NCBI GenBank assembly: GCA_025924315.1 | Contig: JAICIO010000025.1 | Location: forward strand, 1-63,394 | Source: Phycisphaerae bacterium | GTDB lineage: Bacteria; Planctomycetota; Phycisphaerae; Tepidisphaerales; Tepidisphaeraceae | Reading direction: 5' to 3' | DNA length: 63,394 bases | Shown here: positions 6,374 to 12,199 of the stretch, in pieces | Layout of the letters: each line of letters begins with the position of its first letter | Position numbering within the stretch: the stretch's first letter is position 1 | The notes under the pieces: generated by a model | Told to the model about the DNA's origin: nothing | The model's database searches: none | The model's input: the letters and a program-made list of their open reading frames with translations, nothing else | Made by a program: the position numbers and the translations under genes

Positions 6374-6448
6374 TAGGAGACGGTTGGATTTGAACCAACG
6401 ACCTGAGGCTTATGAGGCCCCTGCTCTGAACCCCTGAGCTACGCTCCT
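6374..6448 (-). tRNA. tRNA with CAT anticodon (Met or Ile2)
   Basis: Anticodon arm GGGGC-CTCATAA-GCCTC. The D-arm and T-arm (GTTGG/CCAAC) are regular. The 5' acceptor strand AGGAGCG faces an eight-base 3' strand CGTCTCCT, so one U must bulge. It lacks the three G-C pairs of an initiator next to the loop, so an elongator Met or lysidine-modified Ile is more likely. It starts one base from tRNA-Gln(CTG). Confidence 0.85.
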
Positions 6449-6475
6449 ATGTGTGACGAATACGTGTCATGAAAG

Positions 6476-6548
6476 AGCCGCAGGCTGGAATCGAACCAGC
6501 GACGTCCGCATTACGAGGGCGGTGCTCTGCCGTCTGAGCTACTGCGAC
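6476..6548 (-). tRNA. tRNA-Thr (CGT)
   Basis: Acceptor GTCGCAG/CTGCGGC, anticodon loop CTCGTAA; one mismatch at the base of the anticodon loop. Confidence 0.93.
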
Positions 6549-6552
6549 ATGA

Positions 6553-6612
6553 TGTAGGGTGTGCTTCAGCACACCGATGAAAGCGATGGTGTGCTGAAGC
6601 ACACCCTACGAG
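6553..6612. repeat. Palindrome of the GTAGGGTGnGCT family
   Basis: GTAGGGTGTGCTTCAGCACACC is mirrored at the other end by GGTGTGCTGAAGCACACCCTAC (each arm about 22 bases). Related to copies at 10018-10091, 14125-14198, 19289-19369, 21063-21140 and 52427-52502. Confidence 0.85.
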
Positions 6613-6618
6613 GAACAA

Positions 6619-6690
6619 TGCAGTGAGCGGGAATCGAACCCACATCCCCGGTTTGGAAGACCGGCACTCTGCCGATTGAGTTATCACTGC
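6619..6690 (-). tRNA. tRNA-Gly (TCC)
   Basis: Acceptor GCAGTGA/TCACTGC, A73, anticodon stem CCGGT/ACCGG with loop CTTCCAA. Confidence 0.95.
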
Positions 6691-6692
6691 TC

Positions 6693-6761
6693 TGTAGGGG
6701 CGACGCTCGCGTCGCCCTTTGTCGATTGGAAGAGGGCGACGCAAGCGTCGCCCCTACGAGA
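6693..6761. repeat. Palindrome of the GTAGGGGCGACGC family
   Basis: GTAGGGGCGACGCTCGCG is mirrored by CGCAAGCGTCGCCCCTAC, filling the spacer between two tRNA-Gly genes. Confidence 0.8.
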
Positions 6762-6765
6762 TAAG

Positions 6766-6841
6766 TGCGCCGAGTGGGACTCGAACCCACGGCCTCCGCG
6801 TTGGCAACGCGGCGTTCTAAGCCAGGCTGAACTACCGACGC
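6766..6841 (-). tRNA. tRNA-Gly (GCC)
   Basis: Acceptor GCGTCGG/TCGGCGC, A73, anticodon stem CCGCG/CGCGG with loop TTGCCAA. Confidence 0.95.
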
Positions 6842-6910
6842 ATGTGCTGGTGATTGGTAATTGGTGATCGACTCACCGACTCATGCATCGTTCACCAATC
6901 ACCAGCCTCA

Positions 6911-6982
6911 TGTGGACCCTTGGAATCGAACCAAGATCTCGCGCTCTTCAGGCGCGCGCTCTACCGCATAAGCCAGGTCCAC
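6911..6982 (-). tRNA. tRNA-Phe (GAA)
   Basis: Acceptor GTGGACC/GGTCCAC, A73, anticodon stem CGCGC/GCGCG with loop CTGAAGA. Confidence 0.95.
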
Positions 6983-7005
6983 GTCTTCGCGCTTTCGCGC
7001 GACAG

Positions 7006-7079
7006 CGCCGCCAGCGGGTTTCGATCCCGCGACCTCCCGCGTGACAAGCGGGCGCTCTGTCCATCTGAGCTATGGCGAC
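7006..7079 (-). tRNA. tRNA-Asp (GTC)
   Basis: Acceptor GTCGCCA/TGGCGGC, G73 (aspartate identity), anticodon stem CCCGC/GCGGG with loop TTGTCAC. The T-loop reads ATCGAAA: A at position 54 instead of the almost invariant T. Confidence 0.93.
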
Positions 7080-7113
7080 GTGACGAACTGCTAATTGTCA
7101 AAGAGCTCTTCCG

Positions 7114-7184
7114 TAGCATGGGCAACTTGCCCATGCATTTGCGGCTTTCGCCGCTTGGGCACGGGCGAGTCGCCCGTGCTACAA
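7114..7184. repeat. Palindrome of the GTAGCAnGGGCAA family
   Basis: GTAGCATGGGCAACTTGCCC and GGGCGAGTCGCCCGTGCTAC form the two ends around an inner GCGGCTTTCGCCGC hairpin. The same family sits in frame in the GH38 gene at 36880-36935. Confidence 0.75.
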
Positions 7185-7189
7185 ACCAG

Positions 7190-7279
7190 CGGAGGGTGAA
7201 GGATTCGAACCTTCGTCTCACCTTTCAGCGAGATCCGCGTTAGCACCGCGGCGCGATCGGCCAACTCTGCCAACCCTCC
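7190..7279 (-). tRNA. tRNA-Ser (GCT)
   Basis: Class II with long variable arm TCTCGC-TGAAAG-GTGAGA. Acceptor GGAGGGT/ACCCTCC, G73, anticodon stem CCGCG/CGCGG with loop GTGCTAA. Confidence 0.95.
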
Positions 7280-7322
7280 TTTCGACTCGCTGCGCTCGCT
7301 CAAGGCAGGCCCGAGTTCTTAG

Positions 7323-7408
7323 AGGAGGGTGAGGGACTTGAACCCCCAAGACCATTATGGCCACGGCCGTTTTCGAGACGGCTGCCTTACCAGTTAGGCT
7401 AACCCTCC
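7323..7408 (-). tRNA. tRNA-Ser (CGA)
   Basis: Class II with a long variable arm. Same acceptor stem as the neighbouring tRNA-Ser(GCT). Anticodon stem GCCGT/ACGGC with loop CTCGAAA. Position 73 reads T where serine tRNAs normally have G. Confidence 0.93.
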
Positions 7409-7459
7409 GTTCGTTGATCCAGGTTCTGATGAACCACTACTCATCGCTCACCTCTTCTT

Positions 7460-7723
7460 TCAGCCGTCGCACTTCTTGCTCAAATCGTCGTATCCGTGCA
7501 CCCGAGCGATCAGGTACGACTCCGGCCGTTCCTCGCGCGAAACACTTGCGACCGTCCACCCGTCTCGGATGACTCCACTGTCGACGTCCCGTAGGTTCTT
7601 CAGGACCGCACCGACAATGGCGATCTCCGATCGGATCCACGTGTTCTGAATGCACATCGTGCCATCGTTCACCGCTTTGGTGAGATCGCACATTCGATAC
7701 ATCTGCTCACGCCGTCCGCTCAT
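7460..7723 (-). CDS. Small uncharacterised protein between tRNA-Ser and EF-Tu
   Basis: This encodes 87 residues from an ATG without a strong ribosome-binding site. Upstream, GGAGGAAGTC-ATG opens a six-codon reading frame (MALELV, then stop) that ends just before this ATG, so the gene may be read by reinitiation or the annotated 5' end may hide a frameshift. The central part (IAIVGAVLKNLRDVDSGVI) is hydrophobic and well folded in appearance. Near the 3' end another frame also gives a plausible coiled-coil tail. No family is recognised. It lies on the strand of the tRNA array. Confidence 0.5.
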   Translation of the reverse strand: MSGRREQMYRMCDLTKAVNDGTMCIQNTWIRSEIAIVGAVLKNLRDVDSGVIRDGWTVASVSREERPESYLIARVHGYDDLSKKCDG

Positions 7724-7792
7724 CTTCTTGCCGACTAAACCAACTCCAGGGCCATGACTTCCTCCGGTCAAAAAAGTTTTCGTCTTTCAGAT

Positions 7793-7874
7793 TGGGAGGG
7801 CGAAGCTCCTGCTGAGCCGTCTTCTTCGCTCGCTCGAAAAGCGCGGCTCGGCTGGAGCCTCGCCCTCCCGAATC
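7793..7874. repeat. Palindrome of the GGGAGGGCGAAGCTCC family
   Basis: GGGAGGGCGAAGCTCCTGCT is mirrored by GGCTGGAGCCTCGCCCTCCC just downstream of the EF-Tu stop codon. The same family occurs at 32408-32492 and, in frame, at 42341-42416. Confidence 0.75.
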
Positions 7875-7887
7875 CTTCACATCAACC

Positions 7888-9090
7888 TCACGCCACGACT
7901 TTCGTCACGACGCCCGAGCCGATCGTGCGTCCGCCTTCACGTACTGCGAAACGCAGGCGCTCTTCGACGGCGGCGGGATTGTCGAGATCGACCTCGACCG
8001 TCACCGTGTCGCCGGGCATCACCATCTCGACCTCGCTCGGCAGCTTCGTCGTTCCGGGGACACTCGCCGTCCGGAAGAAAAACTGCGGGCGATAGCCGTT
8101 GAAGAACGGCGTGTGACGTCCGCCTTCTTCCTTGGTGAGCACGTACAGCTCGGCCAGAAACTTCTGCCGTGCCGTCAGCGTGCTCGGCGCCGCGAGCACC
8201 GTTCCGCGGGCGATTTCGTCCGCCTCCACGCCGCGAAGCAGCAGGCCGACGTTGTCGCCGGCGATCGCTTCTTCCATCGAGCGCTTGTGCTGCTCGATGT
8301 CCGTCACGACCACCGTCCGCTTGTCCTTCGAGCCGACGATCTCGACCGATTCGCCCTTGCGAATTCGGCCGCGCTCGATCAGGCCCGTCGCAACCGTGCC
8401 ACGACCGGTGATGCTGTGAACGCCTTCGACGCTCATCACCAGCGGCTGATCGACGAGTCGCTGCGGATCCGGGATGTAGGCGTCGAGTGCCGCAACGAGA
8501 CGATCGATCGCCTCGTTGGCGACTACGTCGCTCGGGTCCCTCAGCCCCGCGATAGCAGAGCCTCGGATCACCGGCACCTTCTCGCCGTCAAACCCGTACT
8601 TCGTCAGCAGCTCGCGGGTCTCGATTTCGACCAGGTCGAGCAGCTCCGGATCTTCAACAAGATCCACCTTGTTCATGAACACGACGATCTTCGGCACGCC
8701 CACCTGGCGAGCGAGCAGGATGTGCTCGCGCGTCTGCGGCATCGCACCGTCGGCCGCCGACAGAACCAGCACCGCGCCGTCCATTTGCGCCGCGCCGCTG
8801 ATCATGTTCTTGATGTAGTCCGCGTGGCCGGGGCAATCGACGTGGCTGTAGTGCCGCGTCTTCGACTCGTACTCCACGTGGCCGACGTTGATCGTCACGA
8901 CCTTCGTCGCATCGCGAACCGTTCCGCCTTTGGCAATCTCGCCGTATCCCTTCGCTTTCACGCTGCCGGGAAACAGGAAAGCCGATCGCGCGCTCAAAGC
9001 TGCGGTCAACGTCGTCTTGCCGTGGTCGATGTGACCGATCGTGCCGACGTTGAGATGAACCTTGCTGCGCACAAACACCTGTTTCGCCAT
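7888..9090 (-). CDS. tuf: Elongation factor Tu
   Basis: This encodes 400 residues, full length for EF-Tu, which delivers aminoacyl-tRNA to the ribosome. G1 GHIDHGKT (19-26), G3 DCPGH (85-89) and G4 NKVD (140-143) are intact; domains II and III follow, ending near [10 protein letters not shown] and [10 protein letters not shown]. Switch I is unusual: where most bacteria have RGITI this protein has DATKVVTI (60-67). I recall similar switch I sequences in planctomycete EF-Tu, which would make it a lineage trait, but I cannot check. AAAAAGGGGCG precedes the ATG. It lies in the tRNA array between tRNA-Leu(CAA) and tRNA-Ser(CGA), so it is probably cotranscribed with its ligands, as tufB is with tRNAs in Escherichia coli. 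Confidence 0.96.
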   Translation of the reverse strand: MAKQVFVRSKVHLNVGTIGHIDHGKTTLTAALSARSAFLFPGSVKAKGYGEIAKGGTVRDATKVVTINVGHVEYESKTRHYSHVDCPGHADYIKNMISGAAQMDGAVLVLSAADGAMPQTREHILLARQVGVPKIVVFMNKVDLVEDPELLDLVEIETRELLTKYGFDGEKVPVIRGSAIAGLRDPSDVVANEAIDRLVAALDAYIPDPQRLVDQPLVMSVEGVHSITGRGTVATGLIERGRIRKGESVEIVGSKDKRTVVVTDIEQHKRSMEEAIAGDNVGLLLRGVEADEIARGTVLAAPSTLTARQKFLAELYVLTKEEGGRHTPFFNGYRPQFFFRTASVPGTTKLPSEVEMVMPGDTVTVEVDLDNPAAVEERLRFAVREGGRTIGSGVVTKVVA

Positions 9091-9148
9091 GACGCGCCCC
9101 TTTTTAAATCCGCGATCGCACCATGCGATCGAACTGTTCCTTTCTTCA

Positions 9149-9222
9149 TGCCGCAGGAAGGATTCGAACCTCCATCTGCGCGGTTCTTGAGACCGCCGCC
9201 TCTTCCGTTGGGCTACTGCGGC
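9149..9222 (-). tRNA. tRNA-Leu (CAA), class I variable loop
   Basis: Acceptor GCCGCAG/CTGCGGC, A73. Anticodon stem GCGGT/ACCGC with loop CTCAAGA. The variable region is only about six bases, unlike the long arm normal for bacterial leucine tRNAs. The D-arm reads TAGCCCAACGG and ends AGAGGC, a pattern shared by the two other leucine tRNAs of this array. Confidence 0.9.
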
Positions 9223-9231
9223 AGAGCAAAC

Positions 9232-9300
9232 TCAGAATTCAGAATGATGAAGGATGAAACGCCGCCGCTTCATAATTCAGCATTCATAATTCATCCTTCG
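9232..9300. repeat. Palindromic GGATGA/TCATCC spacer repeat
   Basis: ATGATGAAGGATGAA is mirrored by TTCATAATTCATCCTTC between tRNA-Leu(CAA) and tRNA-Leu(GAG). Confidence 0.6.
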
Positions 9301-9307
9301 ACCTCAG

Positions 9308-9382
9308 TGCTCTGAGCAGGATTCGAACCTGCATCACCGGGAATCTCAGTCCCAGGCCTCTGCCAAATTGGGCTACCAGAGC
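9308..9382 (-). tRNA. tRNA-Leu (GAG), class I variable loop
   Basis: Acceptor GCTCTGG/TCAGAGC, A73. Anticodon loop CTGAGAT with stem TGGGA/TCCCG. Short variable region and TAGCCCAA...GAGGC D-arm as in the other leucine tRNAs here. Confidence 0.9.
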
Positions 9383-9433
9383 ATTCGTCTTTTCGATCGC
9401 TGGCCTGCCATGAGCAAGCGCAAGCGAGTCGAA

Positions 9434-9506
9434 TGGACACCGGAGGGATTTGAACCCTCATCTCCTGGGTGCAAACCAGGGGTCTTGCCAGTTGGACGAC
9501 GGGCCC
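9434..9506 (-). tRNA. tRNA-Ala (TGC), bulged acceptor
   Basis: Anticodon stem CCTGG/CCAGG with loop TTTGCAC. The seven-base 5' acceptor strand GGGCCCG faces an eight-base 3' strand CGGTGTCC; pairing works with one bulged U and keeps a G-U wobble at the third pair, the alanine identity element. Without the bulge two mismatches remain. Confidence 0.85.
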
Positions 9507-9520
9507 ATGTTTTTCACTCA

Positions 9521-9595
9521 CGTCGCGAGAAGGATTCGAACCTTCAGCCTCGGCCTTCGGAGGGCCGCGCTCTGATCCGATTGAGCTATCGCAAC
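9521..9595 (-). tRNA. tRNA-Arg (CCG)
   Basis: Acceptor GTTGCGA/TCGCGAC, G73, anticodon stem CGGCC/GGCCG with loop CTCCGAA. Confidence 0.94.
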
Positions 9596-9679
9596 ATTCG
9601 CGTGTTGCGTGTGGCTTGTTGCACGTTGGATTAGCAGTTCCAACACGCCGCGCGCCACATGCGACACGCAACCATCCAG

Positions 9680-9753
9680 TGGTCCAGGCAGGATTCGAAC
9701 CTGCACTGTGCCGCTTCTGAGGCGGCTGCCTCTGCCGATTGGGCTACTGAACC
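9680..9753 (-). tRNA. tRNA-Leu (CAG), class I variable loop
   Basis: Acceptor GGTTCAG/CTGGACC, A73. Anticodon stem GCCGC/GCGGC with loop CTCAGAA. The variable region is five bases (ACAGT). Third leucine tRNA of the array without a long variable arm. Confidence 0.92.
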
Positions 9754-9776
9754 GTTTGTCCTCCATCGGAAGCCAC

Positions 9777-9848
9777 TGCACCGAGCGAGACTTGAACTCG
9801 CATCTCGCCGATTAAAAGTCGGGGGCTCTGCCATTGAGCTATCGGTGC
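9777..9848 (-). tRNA. tRNA-Lys (TTT)
   Basis: Acceptor GCACCGA/TCGGTGC, A73, anticodon loop CTTTTAA; one mismatch in the anticodon stem. Confidence 0.94.
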
Positions 9849-9869
9849 TTCGGCGCGAATTCGCGCCCA

Positions 9870-9944
9870 TGCACCGGGAGGGATTCGAACCCCCAACCCG
9901 CTCTTTAGAAGAGAGCCGCTCTCGTCCGATTGAGCTACCGGTGC
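9870..9944 (-). tRNA. tRNA-Arg (TCT)
   Basis: Acceptor GCACCGG/CCGGTGC, A73, anticodon stem GCTCT/AGAGC with loop CTTCTAA. Confidence 0.95.
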
Positions 9945-10017
9945 GCGTCATGATTTGGCCTCGCACCGTTTTCTTCGCTCACACATCGCACACACTCGCT
10001 TTCACCGATTGGGTCTT

Positions 10018-10091
10018 CGTAGGGTGCGCTTCAGCGCACCAGTTATTCCGCCCCTGGATCAATAACCGGTGCGCTGAAGCGCACCCTACGA
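10018..10091. repeat. Palindrome of the GTAGGGTGCGCTTCAGCGC family
   Basis: GTAGGGTGCGCTTCAGCGCA is mirrored by TGCGCTGAAGCGCACCCTAC, with inner AGTTATT/AATAACC arms. Nearly identical to 14125-14198 and 52427-52502. Confidence 0.88.
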
Positions 10092-10098
10092 AACCTCA

Positions 10099-10278
10099 TT
10101 AATCCGCGTTTCCACTTGTTCGTTCCTTCTCGTTTCGCTCGCGCAAATACTCGAGCAGCTGCTTGAAGTACTCCGGCTCGTCATCAGGCTTCTGATCGAA
10201 CGCCGGTTGCGGAGGGTCATCCTCCGATCGGGCCGCGTACTCCTGCGGCTCCTTGAATAGGGATATCAGTCGATTCAT
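10099..10278 (-). CDS. Small charged protein inside the tRNA array
   Basis: This encodes 59 residues, beginning MNRLISLFKEPQEYAA, with GAGGAAGCG before the ATG. The protein is strongly charged, Pro- and Glu-rich in the middle, and ends in a likely amphipathic helix (EYFKQLLEYLRERNEKER). No family is recognised. It lies between tRNA-Lys(CTT) and the palindrome at 10018, on the strand of the tRNAs. Confidence 0.65.
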   Translation of the reverse strand: MNRLISLFKEPQEYAARSEDDPPQPAFDQKPDDEPEYFKQLLEYLRERNEKERTSGNAD

Positions 10279-10310
10279 CGCTTCCTCACTCTCACTTCCC
10301 AGAACCTAAG

Positions 10311-10382
10311 TGCACCCGGCAGGACTTGAACCTGCACGATGCCGCTTAAGAGGCGGCGGCTCTGCCATTGAGCTACGAGTGC
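10311..10382 (-). tRNA. tRNA-Lys (CTT)
   Basis: Acceptor GCACTCG/CGGGTGC, A73, anticodon stem GCCGC/GCGGC with loop CTCTTAA. Confidence 0.95.
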
Positions 10383-10424
10383 GTTCATTGCAACTCCATT
10401 AAATACAACCAGTTCACACGTCAG

Positions 10425-10496
10425 CGCACCAGGGAGGAATCGAACCTCCATCTCCGGTTTCGTAGACCGGAGCTCTATCCGTTGAGCTACCAGTGC
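10425..10496 (-). tRNA. tRNA-Arg (ACG)
   Basis: Acceptor GCACTGG/CTGGTGC, G73, anticodon stem CCGGT/ACCGG with loop CTACGAA. A34 is expected to be edited to inosine by TadA. Confidence 0.95.
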
Positions 10497-10551
10497 GTAG
10501 TTTGTCCGTGCTCGATCGCCCGCGCGTTTGCGAAAGCGAATCGAGCTGTCA

Positions 10552-10623
10552 TGCGCAGTGAAGGGTTCGAGCCTTCGACCTCTCCGTTATCAACGGAGTG
10601 CTCTGCCGCTGAGCTAACCGCGC
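10552..10623 (-). tRNA. tRNA-Ile (GAT)
   Basis: Acceptor GCGCGGT/ACTGCGC, A73, anticodon stem CTCCG/CGGAG with loop TTGATAA. The T-loop reads CTCGAAC, with C instead of T at position 54. Confidence 0.93.
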
Positions 10624-10639
10624 GTATTTTTCCGACCAG

Positions 10640-10715
10640 TTCGCCTGGCTGGAATTGAACCAGCAACCCCCGGTTTGTAAGACCGGTGCTCTGAGCCAAA
10701 TTGAGCTACAGGCGC
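10640..10715 (-). tRNA. tRNA-Val (TAC)
   Basis: Acceptor GCGCCTG/CAGGCGA, so the terminal 1-72 pair would be G-A. Anticodon stem CCGGT/ACCGG with loop CTTACAA. First tRNA of the array in the direction of transcription. Confidence 0.92.
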
Positions 10716-11090
10716 AACTTACGTTCGATCCGGCTAAGGCCGAAACGAAACGATCAAGCAAGCGAATCGAACGAAACTCGTCCAATTGCTTCCCGGTTGA
10801 ATGATTGAAAAAACTGAATCTTTTCGACCGGGAAGATCTCCCGGCCGCGAGGCAGGGAGGGTTATCTGAGCGAGCGCGGATCAATCACCGCGGCGACTGG
10901 ATATGTCATCCAGCCACTTTCGCATCGGTGATTCAATTGTTTCGTACCTAGCTGCATAAATTCCTCAAACACTACTTCGGCAAAACGCCGAAGGGACGTG
11001 AAGTATTCCCTTCGATTCGGAAAAAAGCAACAGAAAAATTTAGAACGAGTTCGTGAAAAATGAATACAAGTCGCGCAATTTGATGGGAAC
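10716..11090 (-). promoter_or_regulatory. Structured leader of the tRNA array
   Basis: About 375 bases without a gene upstream of the first tRNA. In transcription order it holds two overlapping hairpins that cannot form together (CGAAGGGA/TCCCTTCG, 11014-10989; CTTCGGC/GCCGAAG, 10993-10975), a closed two-stem element (AATCACCG/CGGTGATT, 10933-10883, enclosing CTGGAT/ATCCAG), and a CCGGGA/TCCCGG hairpin near 10835-10855 followed after about 16 bases by a T-run. This looks like an attenuation or antitermination leader. An exact promoter is not clear. Confidence 0.5.
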
Positions 11091-11098
11091 CCATCAGT

Positions 11099-11590
11099 TC
11101 AGTAGCGGAATCCACTTCCGCGAAGATGCATAAATGACGACCCTTCGCGGAGGACTTTGCCGCTCGTCACCTCGGCGATCACGAGATCGTGATCGGCGCC
11201 GAAATCGCAGATCTGAATCACGCGCAGCTCGAGAAAAGCCAGCGCCGCCGCGAGCGCGGGAACACCGATCGTCGTCTCGATCGTCTGCACTCCCTTGAAC
11301 GGATCTTCGCCTGGCTTCACGCCGCGGGCGTAACGCTTCATGAGCGACGTGTCGTGCTCTGGCACAACCGAAAGCACACAGTGCTTACTTTCGCGGATGA
11401 GCTGCGCGATCGGACGATCTTTCGCGATCGCGATGGAAACCGTCGGCGGATGGAAGCTCGCCTGCTGAACCCAGCTCGCGATCATGGCGCTCGATTGCTC
11501 CCCATATCGCGCCGTGAGGATGAACACCCCGCTCGGCACGCGTCCCAGCGCCTTGCCGATCGAATGCTTTCGCTCATCGGAGTGTTCCAT
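11099..11590 (-). CDS. Flavin-reductase-like FMN-binding split-barrel protein
   Basis: This encodes 163 residues. The start is the ATG opening MEHSDERK; the frame extends upstream only as antisense of the neighbouring gene. IGKALGRVPSGVFILTARYG followed by MIASWVQQASFHPPTVSIAI is the typical N-terminal half of the flavin reductase domain, which binds FMN and uses NAD(P)H to supply reduced flavin. CDFGADHDLVIAEV matches the conserved C-terminal strand pair. Length is normal. It is divergent from the gene at 11640 with about 50 bases between starts. Confidence 0.85.
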   Translation of the reverse strand: MEHSDERKHSIGKALGRVPSGVFILTARYGEQSSAMIASWVQQASFHPPTVSIAIAKDRPIAQLIRESKHCVLSVVPEHDTSLMKRYARGVKPGEDPFKGVQTIETTIGVPALAAALAFLELRVIQICDFGADHDLVIAEVTSGKVLREGSSFMHLRGSGFRY

Positions 11591-11639
11591 GAAGCAAAAG
11601 TTGTAGCCGATGCCGCCCCGCCCTGCTACCGTTTTCGGT

Positions 11640-12158
11640 ATGTCCGTTGAGCCGGAAGATTCCGAGCACGTCGCCTGCCCCGCCTGCGGCGAAGCGGTGC
11701 GGATTGATCCCATCGCGATCTCACTTCGCTGCGCCCATTGCGGCCATGACTTTTTCATCGAATCGGCGGATGAACAAGAGCACGCCGAATCGCACGCACA
11801 ACCGACGAATGAAGCCGAGCTCGACGCGATGCGCATTCGTCAGCGCATGACGATCGTTCGCTCGGCGTATCGCAGCCGCTCGTACGCGATCATCGCGATG
11901 ACGATTTGCGCGGTGCTCGTCATTCAATCGATTCTCTCCGCGATCGCGCGATTCCGCGCGCACTCGCTTCCGCTGGCATTCCTCTATCTCCTCTTCGCGC
12001 TCATCGGAATCACCGGAACGCTTTATTTCTTTCGCAAGGCGATAGCGCTTCATCGCGAGGCGCGACAATCGTTGCTCGATCAGCCAACCGCTCCGCCAGA
12101 CTTTTCGGATCTCGGCGACGGGAGCGGGCGCGTCCGCAATCTCGAAAACATTCGTTAA
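11640..12158 (+). CDS. Zinc-ribbon protein with two membrane helices
   Basis: This encodes 172 residues. Near the N-terminus CPACG and CAHCG form a four-cysteine zinc ribbon (about residues 13-37). A charged linker leads to two membrane helices (about 90-110, YAIIAMTICAVLVIQSIL, and 118-138, PLAFLYLLFALIGITGTLYF). The function is unknown; such architecture is common in planctomycete membrane proteins. The TAA overlaps an ATG of the next frame (TAATG), suggesting coupling with the following gene. Confidence 0.75.
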   Translation: MSVEPEDSEHVACPACGEAVRIDPIAISLRCAHCGHDFFIESADEQEHAESHAQPTNEAELDAMRIRQRMTIVRSAYRSRSYAIIAMTICAVLVIQSILSAIARFRAHSLPLAFLYLLFALIGITGTLYFFRKAIALHREARQSLLDQPTAPPDFSDLGDGSGRVRNLENIR

Positions 12159-12199
12159 TGGGCGCGTCGGTCGGTATCATTCCCACACGACTCACAGAA

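Noticed and set aside
6374-6448. Initiator tRNA
   Set aside because: It lacks the three consecutive G-C pairs below the anticodon loop that mark bacterial initiators, and its first pair can form A-U.
7437-7691. Alternative frame ending in a coiled-coil-like tail next to the small gene at 7460
   Set aside because: Only the last 20 codons look protein-like; the main frame keeps GC-rich third positions to its own stop. I kept the main frame and mention the doubt there.
8113-9315. 400-codon open frame antisense to EF-Tu
   Set aside because: It is the reverse-frame shadow of a strongly biased gene; its translation is rich in Arg, His and Asp without any family motif and it runs through a tRNA gene.
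5258-10091. CRISPR array
   Set aside because: The repeats are palindromes of different families between tRNA genes, not regularly spaced direct repeats, and no cas gene is present.
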